From NCBI RefSeq assembly GCF_051020955.1, contig NC_135019.1, forward strand, positions 23,689,375-23,753,374: 64,000 nt of DNA, read 5' to 3'. Shown here one piece after another: positions 47,413-59,798 of the stretch. Both the position numbers and the translations under genes were made by a program. The DNA is from Megalopta genalis (Eukaryota; Arthropoda; Insecta; Hymenoptera; Halictidae). Numbering within the stretch: the first letter of the stretch is position 1; the number at the start of each line of letters is the position of its first letter. The notes beneath the pieces are model-generated. The model did not search any database, had not been told where the DNA came from, and was given only the letters and a program-made list of their open reading frames with translations.

Positions 47413-49780
47413 TAACAAAGACAATATTTATTTAAACTTCGTACAATTTGTGTAAAAGAATAGTTATAATAATAAAAAATCAGTCATCATCAGCAACAGG
47501 TTAGAAATGACGACGATTTTATAAAACAGACATTGGTTCACTTTATTTTACGTGCCAATAAAACGTCGAGGAGCAATTATGCAAACGAATATACATATTT
47601 TTATATGAAGTGAACTGTACGACATTGTATATTGCAATATTGTTATAGTTCTAGAGTATTTGTACGAAATAATAGCCTGCGGGCGAATCAAAATTTTCCT
47701 TCGATTTTGGCACCAGTAATGTAAGGATTCGTCGATAAATTTTTAGTAATGCTAAAATTGGACCTAATAAGAATATTACAGATCGAATCGATAAATACAG
47801 CTTTAATTTTATTGCAATCGAATTAATCGATATTCTGACTTGATTGTACAAGTCTTGAAAAAAATATTGTTTCCTTTAGCATTTCTCTTCAAACACAGTG
47901 TACGGTACATTTTTCTATATTTAGATTGTAATATATGAAGGAAAACTTCGCGGCATCAACTTTTAAAGATCGGCTTTATTTTTCAGCGCGAACAAAACGA
48001 AGCTGTCGAAAGCTTTAACTATTTATGAGACAGCGGCAACTGTTTTACGGTTAATTCGACGGCAGCAGGAAAATAGTTGTAAAATGGAACGTATTTTTTA
48101 AAAGTTTTACGCGATCAATCTTACGTAAATGTTCCGATGTTGTGGAAGCTTCCACGTCCAAGAAGATCCATAAAAACCGGTGTTGCAAAAAGAAGACTGC
48201 GACCAGGTTGACCGGGAATAACGTGAAAGTAAATGATTTGCGGTGAACTTTTCCCAGCAAAAATTAACAACTTCGATCGATCGGTGGTTGGATTGTAAAT
48301 AAATAAATATTGAAGTCGGGGCTTAATACTCGAAGCAAGGAAAAAAGTTACCGTCGGCTATTATTTTAAAATTATTTTATCTTGCTGGCGAAACTTTGCA
48401 GTTATTTGGTGGCAGCATTTACATGGTGCTGGTAGCAGATGGGCCTGCAAATTATGCGGAAGTTGCTTCCTCGACTCAAGCCTTTCTGCAAGAACTTGCA
48501 AAATTATGTACGTACTTGCGAATATACCGATATAGCTGCTATGATTTCGTGCGAATAGCAAATACTTGAGGAAGCAGACCAACGAGAAATATCGCTTATT
48601 AACAACCGTAAAATTTGCCACGTTTTTGTTAAATTACCGAAATTTATTATTTCGATTTTCATCGAATCTCGATATCGCCGAATTCCCTTGTTATTTCGAT
48701 ATCCGTTCATTAAGCTGTAGGATTCTTTTTCAAACAATTGCGAGACAAAATTTTAACAGCGGATTTTTACCGAAAGGATCGCAGAATTAACATTGTTATA
48801 CATTCGTGACCAAATCAATTTGATTGACAAACGTAGTTTAGCTTTCGTTGCTTAAATGTAAATGATATTTTTTCGTTGACTACGCGGTTCTCGGTGAAAC
48901 TTGTGTACCATTAACGTTTGCTATACAGTAACCACTCACGGCAACGTTCACGGCAAAGCATAATCAAATTAAAGATAACGCGCGCCTTGAAATATTAAAT
49001 AATATTTCACACGGAACACGACACACTTTCGTAAGCTTTGTTCGCGAGTTACGTTTCAAAATTATAGCAGACGGTTTCCGTAATTGCTGCCGGCGACGAG
49101 AGAAAACAGAAGCAATGAAGCAAATGGAAGAGCTAAGGCAAGATTTTAAAAGCTGCAAATGAGTAAGCAGACTTCGAGGAAACTTCTTTCTGCTTAACGA
49201 ATACATTAAAAGAATGGAGGAACAATTTTCCAGCGAGGTGGCCGGTTATCTCGAAATTAGGTGTTAATAGAGGCAAAGAATTCAGTAGCGAGAGCGGCGC
49301 AGTGCCGCTGTTGTTATGTTAAAAACATCTGAAATCAGGATTTAATCAAATTGGACGCGAATCTGTCTACGGGGAGGTATTATGAGTCGACCGTGAATTC
49401 ATGGAAACGAGCACGCCGGGACGGGGGAATGAATGGGGCCGCTTGGGTTTAATACAATATTAAATTATCGGGAACAAACGCGACATTTAGCGATCCGCTT
49501 GTTTTCTCGCGCGATTTTGATCTAACCGCGTGTAACATAAAAGAATTAATTCACCGCATGGAACATGCACCGTCGATCCTGCCTCCTAATTTCAATTACC
49601 CGTTTCTACGAGGAACAACGTGTACACGAATTCTGTGATTTATTTTGGGAACTGCGATTATTTGCAACAAATTAATCGTTTCATCAGGACAATTTTTTGT
49701 AGACTGGAAAAATAAATACTTTTCTGTACTAACTTCGATGAATACGAGCCAAATTCTTCTGTTTATTGAGATATCATAGT
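47413..49780. other. No gene recognised
   Basis: AT-rich, with a GC-richer section at 48900-49600 that contains no visible exon. Confidence 0.4.
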
Positions 49781-49784
49781 TCTC

Positions 49785-50800
49785 CTTTCAATAAGTACCA
49801 CGTTTTTTATTTCTACTTACTCATCTCTATCGTAAATACACAAACACTCGTAGACTACAGGAATAATTAGAAAAATAAAATAATTTTAGCATCAGTCTCA
49901 AGAAATAGGAGCCAAATTCTTTTGTTCAGTAACAAGCTGTATTTCTGTTCTCGATCAAAAATAAACAAAACTCGCAGAATAAAGAAATCGTTAAGAAACT
50001 AAAACAATTTCAGGATCAATTTCAAGAAATATGAGCCAAATAGAGATTTCTTTCTCTCTTTACTGTGAACATGTAATTCTTTGTTTAATATACTGCACTT
50101 TCTTGAATTCTACCTGCTTATCTTTATCTTAATTATACAAAATTCGCAGTCTAAAACGATGACTATCAAAATAAAAAGATTTCGGCACCAATTTTAAGAA
50201 ATTCAAGCTAAACAGAAATTTATTTCCTTCTTAAGTAAAAATTTGTAATTTTCTGTTTGTCATAATCGTATAAAATTCGCAGTCAAAAGCAGTAATCAGC
50301 AAACAAATAGGTTATTCATCAGTTAAAAGGGACAGAAGCCAAATGGAAATTCGTTTCTCTACTAAGAAGCTGTGCCACTCGTTCCAATGAAATGGAATGT
50401 TTCAAATTCTCTTTTGCCATAATCACATAAAGTTTGCAGTCAAAAGCAATGATTAGGAAACAAATATCTTATTCATGAGTTCCAAGAAACAGGAGTCAAA
50501 TGGATTTTCCTTTCTCTAGTAAGAAGCTGCATCTCTCTTTCGAATGAAATGCACTGTTTCAAATTCTCTTTTGTCATAAACATATAAAACTCACAGAAAC
50601 AACGTCAGCAAACGTCAGAAGCAACGGACACTAGAAAACAAATATTTTATGCACCAATTTTAAGAAATAAGAGCCACAGAAAAAGGTCTTTCTTTATTTA
50701 ATTTGAAGTTGCATATCTTTTTTCTAATAAGATGCACCACTTCGAATTCGTCATACCAATTTTTCTCATAAGTTTATAAAGTTCGTGGTCTACTAATTGG
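49785..50800 (-). repeat. Degenerate tandem array carrying motif M, about seven units
   Basis: Units of roughly 120-190 bp. Each has a motif M core in minus orientation (plus strand: CATAATCGTATAAAATTCGC then AGTC) at about 49840, 49960, 50130, 50262, 50415, 50575 and 50770. Each core is followed by AAGAAATAGGAGCCAAA-like sequence (about 49901, 50022, 50193, 50328, 50483, 50659) and then TTTCTTTCTCT. The last units also share GAAGCTGCATCTCTCTTTCG-like and TTTCAAATTCTCTTTTG. Units are strongly diverged in sequence and length. Confidence 0.75.
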
Positions 50801-52880
50801 CCAGTTCGGAAGCAGTATTTTGTTGTAGCTGCCAGACCTCGAGACACATTCCACGCGAGACTTTAAATATTTGCCGTCGAAGTTCGAGCATCGTGTCTTC
50901 GGGACAGATTATTTTGACGGTAAACAGGAAAGTCGCGGGGCGGAAATTTGGATCGTCGCGGCCGAGCCGGGGTAATTTAAAATTCCAACACGAAAAAGTT
51001 AAACGTTACACCGTTTGATTCCGGTATTGACTCTCTACCGGTTAAATTCATCGGTCCCTCCACAGGTTGTTTGATTTCTGCGATCAACTCTCTTCGGGTC
51101 TCTTTGAACACTCGCCGGGTACTCTCTTTACCTCAAAAATCCCAGTGTCGGCATGCGGATCTGCGTGAAATTACTTTTCGTCGTGGAGCAACAAGTGATA
51201 TCACCGGATTTTTCGACATTGTGTGTATAACTGTGTTAATTGATGGTCGGGAATCCTTATGTTCTAACAAACGCACTAAATCTTTGAGAATTTCATACAA
51301 TTAAGAGATCGTACAGATAAATTCTAACGCGACGTATTTATTCTAATCTTTTTTTTAGTTTTCTATCTTGATTCTAATATTAATTCTTGATTTTTGAAAT
51401 GATTTGAATTATGAAATCTTCTCTAGAATTATGAAAATTCTAACGATAGATGTTTTTCTAATTTTTCTAATTTGTTCGAATGTTATCTCTTTATTTTAGA
51501 GTTGAAACGATTTGAAAGTTTCACACGGTCGAGGATTTTGAAAATTCTAATGTTGGATGACAATGTATGAAGAGTTCCTAAATCGATTTCAAGCGAACGT
51601 AAATCTTGTGGAAGTTAACGTGTCTGCAGAAGTTTCCATAACAATCACAAATTTATTCTCAGTGACATCACGTGCCAGCCAAGCTTACAAATTATAGTCA
51701 TTTGACAGATTGAGAGTACTTTACGAAATATCGTAACCATTATTATTATATATTGTATTACTAAATTGAAATTCGAACGTATAATCAAATAACGTGGTAA
51801 AATTATGAAATTTTGAAGTAGAAGATTAGTTTCAATTTCCAAAGGAGTTTTCGCAGATAATTATGATACAAGTATCTATACATATATAACCAGAAACATA
51901 TTTTTATGACTTTTTTGGACGAGCTATTATGACTGCATCTACAGCGTTAATAAATTAAATATCTATTCTCGTTGGTTCTTACAGCATGGGGAGAGAAAGA
52001 AGGAATTCGCTCAGCAGTCTTTCAGACGGAACCTTTTGAAGGAAAACGTAACTTTGCCTTTAATAAAGTACCGGCAGAAAATAACGCGACGTTTACGCGT
52101 TCGGTATAACGTCAAAGTATGAAGCGGACTTTCCGCGAAGTCGTATAGCTCGTAGCGTCAAGTGTAGGAGTGCGTTGGGAAGGGTGGTTGGTGGCCGGGG
52201 AGGGACGTTAGGTGAGAGATATTAATTTCGCGAAATTAGGGATCTCGGACGGCGCGCCGAGGATGTTTTAAGTTCATCTTGAGAAGAACTTTTCATAGCC
52301 GCGCAACGGTTTCTTATCCGCGCCGTTGAATGGCCGGTTCAGCTTCCCGTTGAAATGGAAGTTTTCGTGGAAGAAAGAAACGCAAAATTGCTTACGGCTT
52401 GTAGCCTCCTAACGATACAACCGGAAAACCTCTCGTTCGTGCCGCCATTAGATCGAGGGGAAGCATTTTAATGCTCGAAAGTTTGTACCCTGAAAGTTAA
52501 ACGCGCGTTTTCCGCCACTTTTCTTCGATACGAAAAGCGAGAAGCGGTCTGTAAGACTTGAAAAGTTTACGAATCTTTCTGAAATACAATGGAAACTTGG
52601 TTATCCGGATTGATCATGGTGACATGATTTACTTATTACTTGGTTACATAATTTTATACAACGAATGCGTGAGTAGCGACGCAGATTGATCTATTTATTT
52701 TAGCGGTCATAAATTTTATGAATTTTAGCTTCAGTTACAAGCATATTGTATAATTGTTACTTGTTTGAGGAGTGCTTGTAGAGAACAATGTAAGTACCGA
52801 TGTATCATGTGGAGGCGAGCAATATATGTACAGAAAAGACGTATTTGCACATCGCGACAAAACTAGAAGACACTCCTGAA
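50801..52880. other. No gene recognised
   Basis: 50800-51180 and 52000-52580 are GC/CpG-richer, the rest AT-rich. Short frames (50797-51018, 51071-51304 plus) lack support. Confidence 0.4.
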
Positions 52881-53084
52881 TTTCAAATGTTTCTTAAAAT
52901 CGCGGACGCGTACAAAGTTTTTGTATATAAAGATATAATATACAGAGTATATATGCCTCCTGTAAGAACATATGAAAAATTAACCAGTATTCGTGCTGTT
53001 TTACAGTAATAGTAACAGTTTCTAAGAAAAATAGATGCAACAAAATTATGAGACAGGTTGGGTTTTCTGTAAACAATCAACACA

Positions 53085-53700
53085 TAGAATTTATTTTGTT
53101 ACTTCGTAATAATGTATATTTTTACCCACCCTTTTTACTATTTCCAACATTCTTCGTGACAAAGATTCATACAGTTTTTTAATTGCGTTTTGTTTCAAAT
53201 TTTTCCACGCATCCGCAATAAAATTTTTTAATTTTTCTATGGTGTTAAACTGCTTTCCTTTTAAGTATACTTCCTCAGTTGGCATTTCTGAACAGTTTTC
53301 AATAACGTTCAAATCTTGCGATCTTGCTGGCCACGGTAGAATGTCTACATTTTTATCCTCGAAATAAGCGCGTATTATTCTTGCAGTATTTTTTGTGCAT
53401 ATTTCTATAGATGGCTATTAACGACATCCACGTACGTTCTATTATTCATTTTCATAGAAACAAATTCAATATCCGACTTTCCATAGTATTCTACAGCTGC
53501 CCACATCGTAATACCGCTGCTGCCCATTTTCCGCCTTTGCTACACGATTTCTTCTTTCCTCAGATCAGGAAAATAATAATTTAGGCTATCAGATCCATCT
53601 AAATTAAAACGCTTTGTGTCAGAAAAGATTATTTTTTTCCATATTTTACGCCAATGTATTCGATGCTCTGCAAATTCCAATCTGGCTTATTTATGTTTCA
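53085..53700 (-). pseudogene. Tc1-family transposase, broken copy
   Basis: Reading the minus strand from 53700 downward gives, in successive frames, ARLEFAEHRIHWRKIW, KIIFSDTKRFNLDG, GSSGITMWAAVEYYGKSDIE, ILPWPARSQDLNVIEN and then IKKLYESLSRRMLEIVKRVG. This is the normal order of Tc1 catalytic-domain motifs: the first Asp in FSD, the WGA-type block, PW...S.DLN.IEN before the third acidic residue, and the C-terminal LY.SL..R. The region of the second catalytic Asp (QQDNA.IH) has decayed to EICTKNTARII, and stops and frameshifts lie between blocks, so it is dead. The N-terminal DNA-binding part and the terminal repeats are not clear. Confidence 0.85.
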
Positions 53701-54390
53701 TACAACTGAGCGGTATACTTTTTTATAATATAAACAATAATATTAATTTTTCGCAATGTTCGTGAGTGTCTTATAATTTTGTCGCGGTATGTAGGTTCGG
53801 AGAATATACGACATGAACACACTTCCGTTATTGGAGTATACTCTAAAAAAAAAGGAAATATTTGGAAAAGGCGAAACCTCCAAGCTATGTTAGAATATAT
53901 GGATAGTAAATATCATGGCTTTTGCAATAGTTTATCATGAATGTAAAAAATAAAAAACTTTATGTTTTCAAGCTATTATAGCCTTAATTGCATGTAAAGA
54001 TAAAAATAGATAAAGTTTTATTAATAGTTTGAAGATAGCAGTGTTTTCTCTTCCTCCTATAAAATTATAATTATTTTCTAAAAACACTCCTCGTTTGTTT
54101 TGCTCGTTTCAGTTTGAAATCTACATACGCGTGTTTCACTTTCGAAATCTCAAACATACGGCTGTGAAATTTAAGTAAGACACAGTCTGTTTTCTAAGGT
54201 AATTATTCGAATAAATACTTTTTAGTCGAATATTTTATTCGAATAACAACTACTCATCACAAATTATTCGAATAGAAATTATAAAATTATTAAAATATTA
54301 ACGCGAATAATTGTGGACTGTTTTTCTTTTTACGTAATTTTATAAGAAGACATTTGGACGAATACGTTCAGGATTATTTCAATTTCGTTT
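53701..54390. other. AT-rich, possibly the rest of the Tc1 element
   Basis: No clear N-terminal helix-turn-helix could be read. Repeated TTATTCGAATA motifs occur at 54200-54310, as at 23.4 kb. Confidence 0.35.
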
Positions 54391-54395
54391 TACAT

Positions 54396-54537
54396 TCGAA
54401 CATAAATTACCAATTAACGAATGTTAACGTGTAATTTGTGTCGGTAAAATAAGCTACTATAAATTTATAAATCCATTTATTTACGACATGAAAACATCGT
54501 TATGCTCATTTTCATCTCGTCACAGATTGAAATATAA
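54396..54537 (+). repeat. Dispersed repeat R2, diverged copy
   Basis: CCAATTAACGAATGTTAACG, then AATAAGCTACTA, ATTTATTTACGACATG and TTATGCTCATTTTCATCTC follow the same order as the units at 61454-61585 and 61580 onward, with many substitutions. Confidence 0.65.
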
Positions 54538-54539
54538 AT

Positions 54540-56465
54540 TAGAAGCAAATGATTTTTTGTCCCGTGTTGTACGTTAAGTAATGATAATGAATTCGTATAT
54601 CGGAGGTTCGGATAATCGAAGCTCTATGCTAATCCGAGGAGGGTTCCAGATTTTCGTTGTAATTTCACGAATTGATCAAATCGATGCCGTAACACGATTC
54701 TGCATCGTCAATTCCCGTTTCTGCAATGTCTTATGCAGAACTCAATGCATAACATACTGCATCCTCTGCAGGATGCAATCGAATAAGGAGGTCAAAAGTG
54801 CACTTAAACTAAATTGGACAATTCGATAGGTTACCAAGAGAAAACCTTGTGCACCGAGGATTCCGAGTCTCTGTTTCTTGACCGAGAGGCCAGTAACAAG
54901 GGAACCTGGATTATTTCCTCTGTTTTCTCTGGTCAATTGTATGCAAAGTTTTTGAACACTTTGGAACACAGCAGTGTTCGAGGCATGCCTCGCAGGATTT
55001 CCTTCGATCGTTTAGCCGACGTTTGCGGCAGAAACGAATTGAAGGCGCTGAACAATGGATATATTTTTCGTAAAGTAATTAGAATTTACCGATTTATTCG
55101 AAAGGTCCAGCAAAGGACGCTTTATAGTAAATTTAACCGTTTCAATGAAACTGATGCTTCGAAGCCGCGTGTCCTCATCGAGAAAATAGTATTTGGATGC
55201 AATCTGGTGGAATGTTTTCCAAGGATTTGGAGAATATTAAAATGTGAATTTGAACGTTTTCCGTGAGAACGATAACGTGCCCAGACTATTTGAAAGTCAA
55301 TGAAGACAGCACTTATTCGACGATCGATATTGGCGCCGGATTTGTCGTCGAACACAATTATTATATTACGTTATAAAATATTATTTTCCGTGAGATTGCG
55401 ATAAGAACGTAATCGGAAATATTTAATTAAAAGCGATCGTCGGAAGCAACGTCAAAAGGAAAGTGGGCGAGTGCACGAACAAGTCGGGTACGTCTTTTAT
55501 AATCAGATCCACTGCAGCGTGAAATTTTGTAATAAAATACTTACGTAAGATTATTAAACGGACATCAAAGATATCTTCGAAGCAGTTTACTTTTCATAAC
55601 GGTTAATTTCTGAGTTCAAGAACTTACGTCAAGTCGCCTGTGTTAATTAGAGCAGAAGATTCGGAGGGCATAGTCCCGCTTTCTTGCACATTCTTTCCTC
55701 AATAGCGTACCTACGAAACTAATTTATGGAAACATCGGATAAATCTCAATCTATAGCAAAATATATTGTCAGATTTATTAAAATTTCCTGTGGTTTTACG
55801 AAAGGGTAACACGTATCTGTCTCCTCTCCGAGTCCAATTACCAATCGCTAATTACAAAGACCACTTGGCATAATTATTGTTGTATCAGTTATTACATCAG
55901 GGCGATACTCATCGTAATGTTATCGGAATACTCGTTTGTTCAATCAGTCTTAATGAGTGTGTGTATTGGCATAACTTTGACATAATCATAGAAATTCAGA
56001 AGAAACGTACGTCGTTATAACGATCCATTCAATCAACAGCGTTCTTATAAAACGTGCCTGTTGATTACATTTTGGTAGGTCCGTACATTGCCAAGCATAA
56101 AGTGGAAGTCTAACAAGTCTAACAAACAGTATTAATGTATGAATGTATATGATAGAGATTCATATTAAGACAGCCTAAATTCTCATACGAATATGAAAAT
56201 GTAATATTACATGATTAGAATTCGAAAATGATATGTCGTTACCTTTCATGTATACTGGTCAAATATTTATATTAAATATTGGTGAAGAGAGAGATCTAAT
56301 GTACAATTAATTTCCAATCTCGTAAATATTTTTATTCTTACAAATCCGTGATGAAACAATATCATTCCTTTTCATAAAACCAGCAAACAGATTTTACAGA
56401 TTATCCCTTTTCACTATGATTTATTTCGCAGCTGTGTTAAATAGGATTTCTCAGAATTTTCTTAG
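54540..56465. other. No gene established
   Basis: A plus-strand frame at 54814-55266 (150 codons) is the longest chance-like frame here; its translation recalls no family, its codon use is like the flanks and splice sites are not evident. Other DNA is AT-rich. Confidence 0.35.
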
Positions 56466-56468
56466 ATA

Positions 56469-56640
56469 TACAGGGTGTCCCATAATTATATCAACACCTG
56501 GAAAGTGGTGATTCCTGAGGTCATTTGAAGTAACTTTTTCCTTAGTGAAAATGCAATCCGCGGCTTTATTTACGAGTTACTAACGAAAAACAGTGACCAA
56601 TGAGAGACGTGATCAGCTGGCGCGAAACGGTCATTCGTTA
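56469..56640 (+). mobile_element. MITE family A, copy A3 (left arm only)
   Basis: CAGGGTGTCCCATAATTATA after TA, then GAGGTCATTTGAAGTAAC and TTACGAGTTACTAACGAAAA. The matching inverted arm is missing; a Tc1-type element follows 25 bp later. Confidence 0.8.
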
Positions 56641-56665
56641 ATTAGCTGTTAATAACCATCGCGCA

Positions 56666-58068
56666 TACAGTGCTGTTCACTTGAATAGTCACAAATGATT
56701 TAAAAAAAAATCCTATATGTTACATTCATATGTAACATGAATTGATTGGTAGCCATTGTTTACATTGCTGTAAACGTGGCTGTGAGTCGTAGCATTTTGA
56801 TTGTTAATCAAGTAATCGCCGCGTTTACATTTGTTTTAACACACTCAGTTTATTGTTCACTGTACACGAGCGAAGACAGAATTGTTCTACAATCATTATA
56901 GACTATATTAGAAGTCTTATAATCATTGCGATTAATACAATTATTATTGTTGCATTATCATAGGTTGCGATATTAAATTAACTGCTGATGAAATCGGAAG
57001 CATAAACATTTTAAAAAAAGGAGGTTATTCGGAGTATTACACTGAAGATTAATAGAATTATTAACAATTTTCGAAAATACACCGACAATTACGGGACAAA
57101 ATACAAAAGAAGGATAAAAAAGGCTATAACCGATAAAGAAAGGAGATTGATCATATAAAAAATTTCAAACAATTCTATTTCGTTCAAAAAAATTGAAGAG
57201 GAAGTTGCTACCACATCATCATTTTCCACAATTCAAATGGTAGTCCATAATGTATCCTTCTTAAAATATCGCAAAATCAAATGAAAACCTCCACTAAAAG
57301 ACCATCATATTAAAGCTCGACTCGAGATTACACGAGTGTGCACGAGTTGGACACACATTTAATAATTTAATGTTTTCTGACTAGAAAAAAAATTATTACT
57401 ATTATTATTATTATTATTATTATCACGTTATAATTATTATTATCACGATTTGAGGAAGGAAGAAAAAATCCTTTCTCGTCGTCAGATGTGTAGTGCATCG
57501 GTAATGTTATGGGGAGCGATATCCTATTTTAGAGTTACAAATTTAGTAATAATACAATGACGACAAAACTCAAAAAAGTATTTAGATATTCTTCAGAATT
57601 CATTGATAAAGATGGATCGCGTATGAGACACCAAAGTCAGATATTTTAACACGACAATGCAGCAATACACATGGCCCGTAGAGTGAAAGGGTGGTTTAAC
57701 ACCAAAAATATTGAAGTATCGCTGTGACACAGCGCTATCTCCTGATCTAAACATTATTGAAACTATCTGGGGATGGCTTGCGAAAAAATTTTACGATGGT
57801 AGCAAACAGTATAACGATTGTAAGAAGCTTATTATTGCCTTTAAATTAGCGTGGTCAAATATTGATGTACTTTAGCTAAAATCATTATATGATTCACTTC
57901 CTCATCGTATATTTGTAACTATAAAAAACAATGGAAAGCATATCAAATATTAACAAATACAAATTTCATTTTGTTAGTACTTTTTTATGTATCTTTTAAG
58001 GTAAGGCTATTCGTGTGACACACATTATAAATAGATTTAATTTATAATTTATTTCATTTATAGCACTG
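56666..58068 (+). pseudogene. Tc1-family transposase element, broken copy
   Basis: Left end TACAGTGCTGTTCACTTGAA at 56666. The coding remnant starts near 57040 with an HTH-like region (ITDKERRLI, SISFKKIEEEVATTSSFSTI, KYRKIK, KPPLKDHHIKARLE), then MFSD followed by a stop. Next come DLRKEEKILSRRQ and SVMLWGAISYF, then HDNAAIHMARRVKGWF with the second catalytic Asp, then AISPDLNIIETIWGWL and LYDSLPHRIFVTIKNNGKHI. The motif order is that of an intact Tc1 transposase. Several stops and frameshifts kill it, and a TTA microsatellite has replaced the usual stretch after the first Asp. A degenerate right end (TAGCACTG, inverted CAGTGC) lies near 58061-58068. Confidence 0.85.
57390..57443 (+). repeat. 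(TTA)n microsatellite inside the dead transposase
   Basis: About 14 TTA/TAT units, then CACGTTATAATTATTATTAT. It sits where the FNLDGPDG-type stretch of Tc1 transposases is expected. Confidence 0.9.
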
Positions 58069-58280
58069 CCTAATATATAACATTTTTTACAAATTTTAGC
58101 TTAGAAACGTAACAAAAACAAACTAAATAAGACCTGGAAATACTTACTTTCAGTATTAAAGATAAACGTAGTGATTTCTTTTAATGGGGACATGTTTCGA
58201 AACAAATTTGTATTATTATTATCGTTATTTATAAGTTTATTTATCTTAGCGTAGTCGCACTAATTGCGAAATCAGTGTAA
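58069..58280. other. No feature recognised
   Basis: AT-rich flank of the Tc1 element. Confidence 0.4.
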
Positions 58281-59080
58281 CACGATAATCAAAGTTTAGG
58301 CTTTTCCATAGCTTCACAACAGCTCCAATCGCAATCAGAAGAGTACCCGCGTTCAATCAGTACCGCGCAGTCTTGCGTCATCGATACATAAATAATTTCG
58401 AGCCGGGGAATTTAATTATTTCAACTTCCATCGCTCTTCGATTACACCGACTAATTGTTTCGCGCGTAACGCGAGCATTTCCTAATTAGTCCAGAAAACC
58501 GTGCGCGTTTCGATGTTAATTAAAAGTGTTATAAATTATCACGGCTCTAGCACAACGAAAATTCGAGCGGACCGGTAAATAGCCGGTTCTGCCGATTCGA
58601 TCAGCAAGCTCGGTGCGGCGCCTTTGTTCCCTGTCGCGTTTCCACTGCCTCCAAGAATTATTTCACGCGACATCACTCTCTTTCGCGGGACGTCACGTCA
58701 AACTACGCAGTATACGTGTAAAAATGCGGCATGACTTGACAAATATTGTGCACTTATCGCGCGTCACAAAGCACGCGATGCACGCGCGAGCATATTTTTC
58801 CGGGGAGCGTGCAATCGGAATGAAACTTAATGTTGCGAGAACGTATCGGCCCCCGGCTAAACAACTCCGTTGCCCTATATTAATGAATCGCGAAAAAAAG
58901 TTTCATCGGTACCTAATAAATCGTCTCGGGCAATTATTAACAACGGTCCAGGTGAATTATTGAAAATGAATCCCTTAATGCGGGACTTTATTCCGGCACG
59001 AGGAGGATTTACGCGAGTGTCAATGCCTTCCGCGGAATTTATGCACTCCGATTGTCCAGCTTAAATTTATATTTTGCTCC
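58281..59080. other. CpG-rich island with homeodomain-like TAATTA sites
   Basis: CpG-rich DNA interspersed with TTAATTA/CTAATTAG motifs (58411-58530). No exon: the 116-codon frame at 58613-58963 is unconvincing. Candidate regulatory sequence by composition only. Confidence 0.35.
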
Positions 59081-59537
59081 AGTTATCGCGGTGGAAGCTT
59101 GCTACACAAGTGTCGATATCGAAGGCTTTCAAACTTTCATTTCGCGAAATGCACGATCCTTCGACGGAAAAATCGAGCAGAGAGTATAAAATCGAACCAT
59201 TTTGAACGTATACAGACAAACTGTATTTTGCTTTGTTTAATGTGTCTGTTTTATGTTAGGAATATTCGATCGAGGGTAAATCATTTGCAACACGTTCTAC
59301 TACGCAAATTAATCCCTTACCGTGACATATATTTTCCTCGCGGTTACAGTGATCGGAATTTTTTCAATTCTAATCATTTCTTCGAAGGAAAATAAGATTA
59401 ATATTTTCTGATAGTTTACATTTACTTGAATGTTTAACGGAATAACGTCTATAGTTATCACGTTGATGGCCTCGTTGGTCACATATGGACGACACTAATC
59501 TTTTATTTGGTTTTAAATTTAATTTTTATTTTGGTAT
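59081..59537. other. No feature recognised
   Basis: Open frame 59099-59395 lacks splice or family support. Confidence 0.4.
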
Positions 59538-59798
59538 ACACAGGTTGATCTAAAATTATGTTACTTTCGAGAAATGAGGGATTCCTGAAGTCATTTGAAG
59601 CAACTTTTTTTTCACGAAAATGCAATCCGCGGCTTCGTTTATGAGTTATTAACGAAAAATTCTGACCAATGAGAAGCGAGCTCGGCTGATACAAGGTGGC
59701 CATGCGCCATCTGAACTCGCCTTTCATTGGTCAGTGTTTCTCGTTAATAACTCGTAAACAAAGCTGCGAATTGCATTTTCGCTAAGAAAACAATTACT
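59538..59798. mobile_element. MITE family A, copy A4 (short fold-back)
   Basis: CACAGGTTGATCTAAAATTA start, GAAGTCATTTGAAGCAAC, GAGTTATTAACGAAAAATTC. Then after a short centre comes the inverted arm GTTAATAACTCGTAAACAAA ... GCATTTTCGCTAAGAAAACA, which stops at about 59798 before its terminus. Compact and right-truncated, as in A2. Confidence 0.8.

Noticed and set aside
49785..50800. CRISPR array
   Set aside because: Units are long, diverged and irregular, and the genome is eukaryotic; this is a degenerate tandem repeat.
52800..53009. Plus-strand 69-codon frame beside the minus-strand Tc1 remnant
   Set aside because: No family resemblance; it lies in or next to the element's flank.
54814..55266. 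150-codon plus-strand frame as a gene
   Set aside because: No recognisable motif, composition like the flanks, and an overlapping minus-strand frame; it may be chance.
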